Shown here: one piece after another, positions 20,701-27,975 of the stretch | Layout of the letters: every line of letters starts with the position of its first letter | How positions within the stretch are numbered: position 1 is the first letter of the stretch | Assembly (NCBI RefSeq): GCF_019039215.1 | Contig: NZ_JAHNZZ010000006.1 | Location: forward strand, 1-38,169 | Length of the DNA stretch: 38,169 nt | Direction: 5' to 3' | From: Bacillus sp. FJAT-29790 | GTDB lineage: Bacteria; Bacillota; Bacilli; Bacillales; Cytobacillaceae | Position numbers and translations under genes: made by a program | The notes under the pieces: generated by a model | Databases searched by the model: none | The model's input: only the letters and a program-made list of their open reading frames with translations | What the model was told of the DNA's origin: nothing

Positions 20701-21302
20701 CTGAAAAGTTAGTAGAAAGATATTATAAAAAAGGAGTACCAGTAACGATTTACAGACCGGGAAATATTTCTTGTCAATACGAAACAGGTTTATTTCAAAG
20801 GAATATCGATTCCAATGCAGTATATCGTATGTTAAAGAGCTTCATCCTTTTAGGAGTTGCACCTGATGTAGATTACAACATGGATTTTATTATGGTGGAT
20901 TATGCAAGTAAAGCGATCACAACTGTTGCTATGTCAGATGACTCAATAGGTGGTGTATATAACATCTGTAACCCTAAAAGTGTTTCGTATAAGGAATTTA
21001 TTCAGGTTTTGAGAGACTATGGTTATGGTATTAATTTATTATCTCAGGAAGAGTACATTAACTACCTATATTCGGATATTGAAAAAAATAAAGAAGGGTT
21101 AGAGTTAGCAATGGCAGGATTAGAAGGAGATGGTGCAAAAGATTCTCCTCTAACATTCCTATGTCCTAATACGTTAGAGCTATTAATTGCTAACGGAGTA
21201 GAAATACCTGTATCTGATAAAGCATTTATTGGTCGTATGCTTCAACGTGCAATCAAAGAGGGTTATTTAAAAGAACCAAGTAAAGTAGTAGTTCATAATT
21301 AA
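17754..21302 (+). CDS. one-module NRPS: adenylation, carrier, thioester reductase
   Basis: An 1182-residue megasynthase. Residues 1-175 are not recognised. The adenylation domain (about 176-690) has YTSGSTGNPKG near 330, NIYGPTE, YRTGD, GRKDNQIKIRGYRVEIGE and PNGKIDRKKL. A carrier domain (about 700-775) has the Ppant site FFEIGGHSL. A reductase domain (about 805-1180) has GVTGYLGSH for NAD(P)H and YSDSK (YxxxK). There is no condensation domain, so one amino acid would be activated, tethered and released reductively. Hand alignment to GrsA gives pocket residues D-A-L-T-H-V-I-V-A-K; the Asp fits an alpha-amino acid, but I cannot name it. ATG 17754 follows GGAGG; an in-frame ATG 12 bases earlier overlaps that site. 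Confidence 0.9.
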   Translation: MKKTLLNFPIKSDLKGSKKIYHSSVKELPYQEYNYLASSFIAWVYRMTSEEKIVINLLKGGVYYPVKVEFKGEVTGSFLLKLVEEALRMEGSNNSSSDLIFSDGSAKAHNEALLELIANKNFYHFSGKEYILNSSYETRYLSSYNLLALDLKNNSKKHVLDLNMLTVEELSLWRSVNNNSKEYPKGNTLNAIFSKTAMQYKEKIAITCDQGEVTFSSIESQSNRVANYLLSKGVHVGDYVSVYMDRSSDMLITMLGVMKAGAVYVPLSPDNPKERNAFILADTQTKCIITSKQYNKLLMGFLDSNTPFMNIEDIHSSSENPNVKVSEEDIAYIIYTSGSTGNPKGVKIRHKSIVAFGYSMLDAFPITSEDVLTQFYTLTFDASFLEVCPMLFTGARLYMLTEAERVDVTSFAEALERENITFITAFPVSVLKQFSLYATEKEVQAYRSLKVHGVGGETLTGEIARLFQQKFPSIPLVNIYGPTECTVASSVHKIEGTFPNHRTSVPIGKPLNNYSYYIVNKHNHLNPIGVEGELLIATDGLSEGYLNLPKNTASTFVQTQLIDRLVYRTGDSAKLLEDGTIEFIGRKDNQIKIRGYRVEIGEIEDKLLQIPFVEVGVTVVKSINDDNMLVAYYTLKDGETGSSKEVLNILSERLPKYMIPSYIIELKEMPLLPNGKIDRKKLASLPLISSSDTNKKLPTNEIEEKLAQAWKEVLNLETVGVDENFFEIGGHSLKVLATLTKLKKDFPTLKINDFFNHPTIESLAQKIVSGSEGEGGNGLLSLGVTELFEHPKRLSSDVEYKAVNQTGILLTGVTGYLGSHILMDLIRDTDATIYTLIRSKSKKEALDRLKSTLAYYASNDFYNSYNLQERVVVLSGDFTESGLGLSDSDKELVLNNINSIIHCGADVRHFGAKAEFVKTNINSTHNLLELATTLSNVRFHYVSTLGIPEDLAVEGYWDAFIETDNISDAPHLSNLYSDSKLESEKLVERYYKKGVPVTIYRPGNISCQYETGLFQRNIDSNAVYRMLKSFILLGVAPDVDYNMDFIMVDYASKAITTVAMSDDSIGGVYNICNPKSVSYKEFIQVLRDYGYGINLLSQEEYINYLYSDIEKNKEGLELAMAGLEGDGAKDSPLTFLCPNTLELLIANGVEIPVSDKAFIGRMLQRAIKEGYLKEPSKVVVHN

Positions 21303-21331
21303 TGTATCAAGTCTAAGTGCAGGTGATCGTA

Positions 21332-21985
21332 TTGGATGGAAAGACAAGAGTTTGTTGTATAAAAGTGAGTTATGATAAAGAAGTCTATCGTAACCTTTAC
21401 GATTTAACAACACATGAAGAAAAATTGTATCTTAATCGATACAGAAATGAAAACAACCGGTACGATTCCCTCCTTGGTCTTATAGCAGTGAAAGTTCTAG
21501 CCAAAGTAAGTCTATTACAAAGCCTATGTCATACGACAAACGGTCAGCCTTATTTAAAGGGGTATAATGGTAGGATATCGATTGCTCACAGTAACGGGTG
21601 GGTAATAACATCAGTCTCGTCTTATAAAATAGGGGTCGATATAGAGAAGAAGCTCTATTCAATGGATAAAGAGTTATTCTTGTCAAAAAAGGAACTTACA
21701 GCCTTTAGGGGTAAATGGAATACAGATATATTAACAGTTATATGGACATTAAAGGAAGCTTACACCAAATCACAGGGTGTAGGTTTCTTTACCGATCCAA
21801 CTAACATAACATGTCAGTTGGAAGATGGTTATTGGAAAATCGATGATTGCGCTATGCATACTCAAACTCAAATATTACCTGACAATATGACACTATCAGT
21901 GGTATCGGAAAGTAAAGAGGTAGATATTCGAGTAATTTCAGAAGAAAGATTATTACAGCAACTAAACATCCTAATGTATGATTAA
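21332..21985 (+). CDS. 4'-phosphopantetheinyl transferase, Sfp type
   Basis: A 217-residue Sfp-family protein that moves phosphopantetheine from CoA to a carrier-domain serine. It has SIAHSNGWV, the Mg-binding GVDIEK and the WTLKEAYTKSQGVG helix, all in normal order and spacing. The frame is open from GTG 21317, but that has no ribosome binding site; TTG 21332 has AGGTGAT five bases before it and is preferred. It starts about 30 bases after the NRPS gene and ends at a strong terminator, so it is almost surely the partner that activates that NRPS carrier domain. Confidence 0.9.
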   Translation: MDGKTRVCCIKVSYDKEVYRNLYDLTTHEEKLYLNRYRNENNRYDSLLGLIAVKVLAKVSLLQSLCHTTNGQPYLKGYNGRISIAHSNGWVITSVSSYKIGVDIEKKLYSMDKELFLSKKELTAFRGKWNTDILTVIWTLKEAYTKSQGVGFFTDPTNITCQLEDGYWKIDDCAMHTQTQILPDNMTLSVVSESKEVDIRVISEERLLQQLNILMYD

Positions 21986-21989
21986 GTGA

Positions 21990-22024
21990 AATAGTCTCCT
22001 ATCAATAAAGGGGACTATTTTTTT
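21990..22024 (+). terminator. terminator of the NRPS-PPTase operon
   Basis: AATAGTCTCCT pairs with AGGGGACTATT (one G-T) around an 8-base loop and runs into seven T, immediately after the PPTase stop. Confidence 0.92.
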
Positions 22025-22332
22025 ATGCTAATTCTAGTTTTTCAATGAAGAACAAACCACTTCTGAAAAAATCCATTTTTCGATAAAAAATGGTTCACAT
22101 GTTCCATTTGACGTTTACATTAAAACGAAAAAAACACAGATTTAGCTTAAACGCAGAATCTGTGTTTATAGTCATTCAATTACTTTTATTGTACCTTTCA
22201 ATTTCTCCTATTATAAATCATCCGCTTTTTTCAGCAAGAACAAAAGCGCAAGCTCCCGTATTGTGGTCTACAAATTGGGGCGCTTCTTTTCTTATTAGAA
22301 TTATCCATAAAAGTCATTCCTGTTGTACCCCT
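22025..22332. other. intergenic stretch between convergent PPTase and ggt genes
   Basis: No convincing gene; an 85-codon plus-strand frame here lacks any protein-like pattern. It holds the ggt terminator near 22120-22167. Around 22242-22258 is a short AAAAGCGCAAGCTCCCGT motif resembling the small GCGC-rich repeats common in Bacillus genomes. Confidence 0.4.
22120..22167 (-). terminator. probable terminator of ggt
   Basis: On the minus strand AAACACAGATTC and its partner around AATCTGTGTTT form a long stem with a loop of about 10 bases, ending in a run of seven T. It lies about 165 bases past the ggt stop. Confidence 0.7.
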
Positions 22333-24249
22333 TTATGGAAGATTTAATTTTTGGCCTGGATAAATCCAATAAGGATTTTCAATTTCCGGGTTGACTTGTT
22401 CTAACTCAGACATCGGAATATCTAGTTTACGTGAAATTTCATAGTATGTGTCCCCTGAAACAACTGTGTATGTATTCTTCTGTACAGGAATTTTTAATTG
22501 TTGACCTGGATAAAGGTCAGTAGACTGCAATTTATTTAGATTTACTATCTTATCTATCGATGTTTGATACTTATTAGCAATTATCCAAAGGGAATCCCCT
22601 TTTTGAACTATATAAGCGCTTTTACCCTTGGCATCCCATGTTCCGCCTCGTCGTAAATCAGCAATTCCATGAATGGTACCTTCTTTTTTGTTCACTTCAA
22701 GCGCTTGAATTCCACCGAAGTAGATGGCTACATGTTTTCCTTGAACCTTATATCCTCGGTTTCTCATGTCTACTTTTAACTCTTCAGGAAAACCATCTTC
22801 TACATATAGATATTCATCTGTACCATAAAACTTTTTAGCTCTCACAGCCTCTTCCAATGATTGATCCAGATAAAAATATCTGGCTAACACTTCTGCCATT
22901 ATAGACGGAATTCTTGCTCCTCCAGGGAGTCCAATCCCAATAGCTCTTTCTCCATTTATCAAAATTGACGGAGTAGAATAACTTCTTGGGCGCTTATTAG
23001 GTTCATAACGGTTTGGTGAATCTTTTTTAGTGCTAAAATGATATTCAATGGCATTATTGATAAAGTAACCATCCGTATATTTTCCTGATCCGAAAAAATT
23101 GCTCAATGTATTAGTTGCAGATATCATCATTCCTTCTTTATCGACAATGACAAAATGTGTCGTATCTGTATGGGAATTATCAACCTTTTCCCCGTCATCC
23201 TCTCTTACTGTTGAGATCTTGTTAGGAGAAATATTATCAGCAAGTTTTTGGATATGAGCATCACTGACTAGTTTATCCACATCTATTTTATTGAATGTAG
23301 GATCACCGATTTCTTTTATTTTATCATTGTTTGTGACTCTTGAGATTTCTGTCATTAAATGTATGAATCGACCCTCGTCACCTTTTGTTTCAGCTATATT
23401 CATTTTTTCAGCGAGTTTTAACGACTGAACAAACGATACTCCTGTAAGAGGAGGACTGGCAGAATAAACGGTCCATTCATTCAGTTTTCCTTTCACAGGT
23501 TCTGGTTTCTGAATTTCATAGTCTTCCAAATCTTTCTTATCTACGTATGGAACAGCTTTTATAAAATTCTCACCTATTTCACCTTTATAAAAAGCGTTTG
23601 GACCGTTTTCTTTGATTTTAGTTAGAGTTTTCGCCAACTCCGTTTGTTTTAACGTTTCCCCCGGTTTTAAGGGTTTCATATTAGGATAGAAATGCGGCAA
23701 GTCCTTTACCGGCATCCGGGCAGCGGCGCCTGTAAGACGTTCCGATACTAGTTGATGGACTTCAACTCCTTTCTCTGCGAAGTCAATTGCAGGAGAAATC
23801 AGTTCAGCAAATGGTTTTGACCCATAATCTCTATGTATCATATCCATCCCTTTAACGAAACCGGGGACACCTGATGTTTTACTACCCAATTTCTCATCAG
23901 ATGGGGCTTGTACTCGATAATCATAAACAACAGGTTTATTTTTCTTCGGCGGTATAAGTAGCATTTGACCACCGCCGCCAATCCCTGACCCAAATGGCTC
24001 AACAACTGAAAGCGTGTAGGAAACAGCAATGGCAGCATCAGCGGCATTCCCTCCATTTTCAAGCACTTTCATCCCCACTTCGACTGCGAGGGGATGAGAG
24101 GCACTCACACCATAAATTTCTTGTGAACCTATGAGATCAGTAACTGAAGGCGTACTATCTTGTTCACTTGATACCGAATTGGCGTGTACCACTCCCCCCG
24201 AAATAATAAGATTTAGAAAAAGACCTAATGATATTAATTTCTTTAACAA
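22333..24249 (-). CDS. ggt: secreted gamma-glutamyltransferase (CapD-like) with two LysM domains
   Basis: A 638-residue exported Ntn-hydrolase. A signal peptide (about 1-24) ends near VHANS. The large-subunit start is typical: ASHPLAVEVGMKVLENGGNA, ADAAIAVSYTLSVVEPFGSG, IGGGGQML. The autocleavage and catalytic Thr lies in DTTHFVIVD near residue 362; the small subunit has LPGGARIPSIMAEVLARYF. Two LysM domains follow (about 543-587 and 592-638), which should hold it on peptidoglycan. Candidate substrates are glutathione, gamma-glutamyl peptides or poly-gamma-glutamate; the choice is open. TTG 24249 is preferred as start, about ten bases after GAGGTGG. The 5' end is duplicated, inverted, at the start of the GT2 gene. 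Confidence 0.9.
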   Translation of the reverse strand: MLKKLISLGLFLNLIISGGVVHANSVSSEQDSTPSVTDLIGSQEIYGVSASHPLAVEVGMKVLENGGNAADAAIAVSYTLSVVEPFGSGIGGGGQMLLIPPKKNKPVVYDYRVQAPSDEKLGSKTSGVPGFVKGMDMIHRDYGSKPFAELISPAIDFAEKGVEVHQLVSERLTGAAARMPVKDLPHFYPNMKPLKPGETLKQTELAKTLTKIKENGPNAFYKGEIGENFIKAVPYVDKKDLEDYEIQKPEPVKGKLNEWTVYSASPPLTGVSFVQSLKLAEKMNIAETKGDEGRFIHLMTEISRVTNNDKIKEIGDPTFNKIDVDKLVSDAHIQKLADNISPNKISTVREDDGEKVDNSHTDTTHFVIVDKEGMMISATNTLSNFFGSGKYTDGYFINNAIEYHFSTKKDSPNRYEPNKRPRSYSTPSILINGERAIGIGLPGGARIPSIMAEVLARYFYLDQSLEEAVRAKKFYGTDEYLYVEDGFPEELKVDMRNRGYKVQGKHVAIYFGGIQALEVNKKEGTIHGIADLRRGGTWDAKGKSAYIVQKGDSLWIIANKYQTSIDKIVNLNKLQSTDLYPGQQLKIPVQKNTYTVVSGDTYYEISRKLDIPMSELEQVNPEIENPYWIYPGQKLNLP

Positions 24250-24938
24250 AGTTCCGTGCACCACCTCACTAATTTTTCAAAACAAGATTCATATTACCAG
24301 AAAATAAAGAAGGGGAAACTGATTTAATCGAAAATTCACGGAATTTAATATTGCTGTTGCAATTGTAAAAGGAGTTAAAAAAGTAAAAAAAAGGATAACT
24401 ATAAATCTCTTACACCGTTAGGAAAGAATCATAAAAAATTGAACATTGAGATTATACTTTACCAATTCCGCCATTTACTGGTATAAAGGTCTGCGAATCC
24501 ATGGAATTATAAAAATTAGGGGATAGGATGTGAATTTCGGCATTATTTTGTATAGTAATTTTCACTAATTTCAGTTGCTAGTATTGATTTTATTCTACAA
24601 CTAGATAAGTGAAGAACGAGATTCTTGATAGAATTGAATATTTCATTTGGATTTCAAAGAAAACATATTTTACATGTATTAAGATCCAGATTATATGCCT
24701 ATTTAATATCTATTAAAGCTTATTTCGGATTTTAATTTGACTACTACACAAACCTCGCATTACTTAATAGTATAAAAGCCTTCATTATCATCCACTTTTA
24801 TCCATATTTAATTTTTATAATTTTTCATTTATAACAACAAAATTACTCTTATTAATTTATTCTAAATTTCCAATAGAAATAATTTCTATTCCATATTTTC
24901 TGATAGTATAACAATTTAGTGAGGTGGTGAACGGATCA
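24250..24938. other. long AT-rich divergent spacer between ggt and the GT2 gene
   Basis: About 690 bases without a supported gene. The two ends are imperfect inverted copies of each other (ribosome binding site, start and first 40 codons). The middle is not obviously repeated. A perfect hairpin (AATAGAAA, TAA, TTTCTATT) lies at 24872-24890, shortly before a TATAAC -10-like hexamer near 24905. No confident promoter could be assigned on either side. Confidence 0.5.
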
Positions 24939-26438
24939 TTGTTAAAGAAAATATCATTATTATTTCTTTTTCTAAATGATTTTATTTTTAAGGAAGTGGC
25001 ATACGCCAATTCAATATCAAGTGAGCAAGATAAAGCTCCTTCGATTATTGATTTTATAAGTTCGATTGTTTTTTGGGATGATATTCTCGTATTTTTGTTC
25101 TTTTTAGGTAATGCTTTCCCCGTGCTTCATTTACTCCATTGTTTACCTTGGTTTCGAGAAAAAAGCGAAGACGTTAATCGTAATGTAGAAATAGAAAAAG
25201 AAAAAGGGATTAGTATAATAGTCCCTTGTTACAATGAACAGGGGATTATTGGAACTTCGATTAGCAGTATGAAATCATTATCTTATTCACAGTTTGAGGT
25301 AATTTATATCAATGACGGATCAACGGATGAAACACTTTCTATATTGAATAAGTTTCTAAAATTAACACCATGTTCTAGATCTCCACTCAGAAAGCTGTCC
25401 CATAAAAAAGTAAAAAATGTTTATCAATCCAAGCTTTACCCTCATATATACGTTTTAGATAAAACGAACGGTGGAAAAGCTGATGCCTTAAATGCAGGCA
25501 TTGAATATTCGAGTCAAGGTTTAGTTATCACATTAGATGCAGACACCATCTTGACGGATCAGGCCTTATCAATGATTAACAAAACTTTTGAAGATAAGGA
25601 CGTCGTTGCTGCAGGCGGAGTAGTGCACGTTCTACAAACAAAAACATCTAAACCTTTGAGCTATTTGTCTTTACTTCATGCAAATATGCTAGTACGTCTC
25701 CAAACATTGGATTTTTTAAAAGCTTTCTATGTTACAAAATTATCTCTTGCACGTTTTCAAGCTTTAGCCGTCATATCAGGTGCATTTGGTATTTTTAAGA
25801 AGCAAGCACTTCTTAATGTAGGAGGTTATCGTTCAACTATAGGAGAAGACATTGACATAACACTACGCATCCATAGGTACGTCTCCAAACATAAAAATAA
25901 GAAGATTGCGCTAATTTCAGAAGCTGTTGCTTATACAGAATTACCTGAAAACTGGAAGGACTTTTTTAAACAACGCGTACGCTGGCAAAAGGCATTTATA
26001 GACTGTGTCATCCATTTCCGTTCGTTTTTTTGTAAAACTTTATTTACTAAAGCCGTCTCGTTTTTCTATATATTTGAATCTTTTATAGGTAGAACCATTA
26101 CCGCTTATATTATGACAAGTTTATTTGTGATAAATAGTATCTTTAATCCATTTTCTTCTGGTATTTTACATACTATTACCAATTTGCTTTACATTATATT
26201 ATTTCATTTTATGTATAATTTGGTGGCAATTGGAGTGGGTAAGTATTACGGATTTGGATTTCAAAAGAAAGATACATTTCGCTTATTCTTTACTATTCTC
26301 CTAGATATTTTTATTTATCGCTTTATTATTATGTACCTTGTAATGTATGGAAGTATTGCTTATTTCTTCAACAAGGACTGGAATAAAGTAAATCGAACAG
26401 GACGAGACTATCAAACTGATTCTAAATCTGTAGCATAG
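24939..26438 (+). CDS. membrane GT2 processive glycosyltransferase
   Basis: A 499-residue family 2 glycosyltransferase of the hyaluronan/poly-N-acetylglucosamine synthase kind. It has IIVPCYNEQG, YINDGSTDET, TNGGKADALNAGI, LDADTIL, GEDIDITLRI and QRVRWQ, i.e. the D, DxD, (G)ED and QxxRW set. Membrane segments lie near residues 40-65 and in the last 150 residues. The first 42 residues resemble the signal region of the neighbouring ggt product (24 of 42 identical by hand alignment), an unusual N-terminus for such a synthase. The TTG start follows GAGGTGG as in ggt. The polymer is unknown. An LCP gene follows after 64 bases. Confidence 0.88.
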   Translation: MLKKISLLFLFLNDFIFKEVAYANSISSEQDKAPSIIDFISSIVFWDDILVFLFFLGNAFPVLHLLHCLPWFREKSEDVNRNVEIEKEKGISIIVPCYNEQGIIGTSISSMKSLSYSQFEVIYINDGSTDETLSILNKFLKLTPCSRSPLRKLSHKKVKNVYQSKLYPHIYVLDKTNGGKADALNAGIEYSSQGLVITLDADTILTDQALSMINKTFEDKDVVAAGGVVHVLQTKTSKPLSYLSLLHANMLVRLQTLDFLKAFYVTKLSLARFQALAVISGAFGIFKKQALLNVGGYRSTIGEDIDITLRIHRYVSKHKNKKIALISEAVAYTELPENWKDFFKQRVRWQKAFIDCVIHFRSFFCKTLFTKAVSFFYIFESFIGRTITAYIMTSLFVINSIFNPFSSGILHTITNLLYIILFHFMYNLVAIGVGKYYGFGFQKKDTFRLFFTILLDIFIYRFIIMYLVMYGSIAYFFNKDWNKVNRTGRDYQTDSKSVA

Positions 26439-26502
26439 TCCAATAATTAAGAGAGTAACTTATAATCTATAATCCATTGGATTTATTAAAGTGAGGTATA
26501 CA

Positions 26503-27414
26503 ATGCGAAAAAAAATATTACTTATTATATTAACCACAATTGTTATTTTACTTTTAGGGGCAGGTAGCTACGCATATTATTTATGGTCTATGGTAACGTC
26601 AACTGTAGCAAGTATTCAAGTAAAATACGAATCTAAAGAACGACTAGAAAAGATTGACCTTAAAGAAGGGGATCCCATTTCGGTTTTACTAATGGGAATT
26701 GATGATCCCGAAGGTCGACAACTACACGGAAGGGCTGATGCATTAATCTTATTAACGATTAATCCCCATAGTCAATCCATGCACGTGGTAAGCATTCCTC
26801 GTGATTCATATACTAAGATAATTGGGAAAGGAACAAAAGATAAGATTAACCATTCTCATGCACTGGGTGGTTCTGGAATGGCCATACGTACTGTAGAAAA
26901 GTTCTTAGATATTCCTGTTGATTATTTTATAAAGGCTGATATGGAAAGTTTTGTAGATATTGTTGATGCAGTAGGAGGAGTGAAAGTAGATAATGATTTA
27001 GATTTTACTATTTATGGTGTTCATTATCCGATAGGCATGATCAATTTGAATGGTCAAGAGGCCCTGGGTTACTCCCGAATGAGAAAAGACGATCCACGGG
27101 GGGACTTTGGTCGACAACTTCGACAACGCCAAGTAATTAAAGCTGTGATTAATAAGGGATCCCACTTATCCTCTGTTACGAAATTTGATGATATTTTTAA
27201 AGTTGTTGAAAACAACGTGAAAACAAACTTGACTTTCAATGATATGTGGGAAATTCAATCCAATTATAAAGAGTCCCTTCAAAACATAGTACAGCACCAA
27301 ATTGATGGAAAAGATTCGAAAATAAATAAATCCTACATATTTATACCAGACAAAGAAAAGCTCGATGAACTTTCCAATGAATTGAAAAAACACCTTGAGA
27401 TTGACAAGCAATAA
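26503..27414 (+). CDS. LytR-CpsA-Psr (LCP) family protein
   Basis: A 303-residue membrane-anchored protein with one TM near residues 4-26 and an extracellular LCP domain. Marks are LLMGIDDPEG, RADALILLTINP, VSIPRDSYTKI, KINHSHALGG, the VDIVDAVGGVKVD segment and SRMRKDDPRGDFGRQLRQRQ. LCP enzymes transfer undecaprenyl-phosphate-linked polymers such as teichoic acid or capsule to peptidoglycan. The ATG at 26503 follows GAGGT; a GTG at 26491 overlaps that site. With the GT2 synthase upstream it probably attaches a glycopolymer to the wall, though LCP genes also serve wall teichoic acid in general. Confidence 0.92.
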   Translation: MRKKILLIILTTIVILLLGAGSYAYYLWSMVTSTVASIQVKYESKERLEKIDLKEGDPISVLLMGIDDPEGRQLHGRADALILLTINPHSQSMHVVSIPRDSYTKIIGKGTKDKINHSHALGGSGMAIRTVEKFLDIPVDYFIKADMESFVDIVDAVGGVKVDNDLDFTIYGVHYPIGMINLNGQEALGYSRMRKDDPRGDFGRQLRQRQVIKAVINKGSHLSSVTKFDDIFKVVENNVKTNLTFNDMWEIQSNYKESLQNIVQHQIDGKDSKINKSYIFIPDKEKLDELSNELKKHLEIDKQ

Positions 27415-27511
27415 CTTTCTATCTATTCAAAAGTATTAATAGGATGTATTCAGGATTTTCGAGATCCCGCGTCGAGTGGAATGCTAATATTTTGCTATTG
27501 AATATTATTGT

Positions 27512-27557
27512 AGGCTTCTCATTAGTTGTCCAAACTTTTGAGAAGCCTCTTTTTTTT
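27512..27557 (+). terminator. terminator of the GT2-LCP operon, derived from an integrase 3' end
   Basis: AGGCTTCTCA and TGAGAAGCCT form a perfect 10-bp stem with a 17-base loop, followed by C and eight T. Read on the minus strand, the same bases encode KKEASQKFGQLMRS, the C-terminal signature of the integrase remnants in this window. The preceding GCTAATATTTTGCTATTG resembles the putative arm-type repeats. No att core was found here. Confidence 0.8.
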
Positions 27558-27711
27558 GTTAGTCTTGAATTATTTTAAATGCCATCTTCATTATTAAATC
27601 ATAATGTTAGGATATTTTACCAAAGGTTCATTTTATTTGAATATTTCAAAGTTATTACCACTAAACTCCGAATGTTAATTGATTTTTTTGAAAAAGTGTT
27701 CGTATTTTTTA

Positions 27712-27741
27712 TTGACGGATTGGAACCTCTGATGTTACTAT
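27712..27741 (+). promoter_or_regulatory. promoter of the nucleoside importer operon
   Basis: TTGACG, 18 bases, TACTAT. It lies about 25 bases before the riboswitch aptamer, at the right place to transcribe it. Confidence 0.55.
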
Positions 27742-27766
27742 GGGTTAGTAAAAATTAAATATTATT

Positions 27767-27833
27767 CTCGTATAATATTGGGGATATGGCCCGAAAGTTT
27801 CTACCAAGCTACCATAAATAGCTTGACTACGAG
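27767..27833 (+). promoter_or_regulatory. purine riboswitch aptamer, guanine type
   Basis: The three-way junction is clear. P1 pairs CTCGTA with TACGAG. P2 carries the conserved GGATATGGC loop and AAGTTTCTACC. P3 pairs CAAGCTA with TAGCTTG around CCATAAA. The specificity position in CTTGACTACG is C, which reads guanine; adenine aptamers have T there. Bases 27821-27828 (GCTTGACT) can alternatively pair with AGTCAAGC at 27893-27900, which overlaps the left arm of the following terminator. Guanine binding should hold P1 closed, free the terminator and turn the importer off. Confidence 0.92.
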
Positions 27834-27896
27834 GTTGTGTATATAAATATGGCGATAAATTTATTCTTTATTTCTATTATCTACCTTCCTAAAGTC

Positions 27897-27930
27897 AAGC
27901 ACCGGTGTAACTCGGTGCTTTTTATTTTTT
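27897..27930 (+). terminator. riboswitch expression-platform terminator
   Basis: AAGCACCG and CGGTGCTT form a perfect 8-bp stem with an 8-base loop and a T-rich tail, 45 bases before the lipoprotein start. Its left arm overlaps the segment that pairs with the aptamer's 3' side, forming the antiterminator. Confidence 0.88.
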
Positions 27931-27975
27931 ACACAAACGACAATTCAACATGATTAACAGAGGAGGATCATCTCA

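Noticed and set aside
22090..22347. Plus-strand 85-codon frame after the PPTase terminator
   Set aside because: It runs through the ggt terminator hairpin and into the end of ggt; no ribosome binding site or known pattern.
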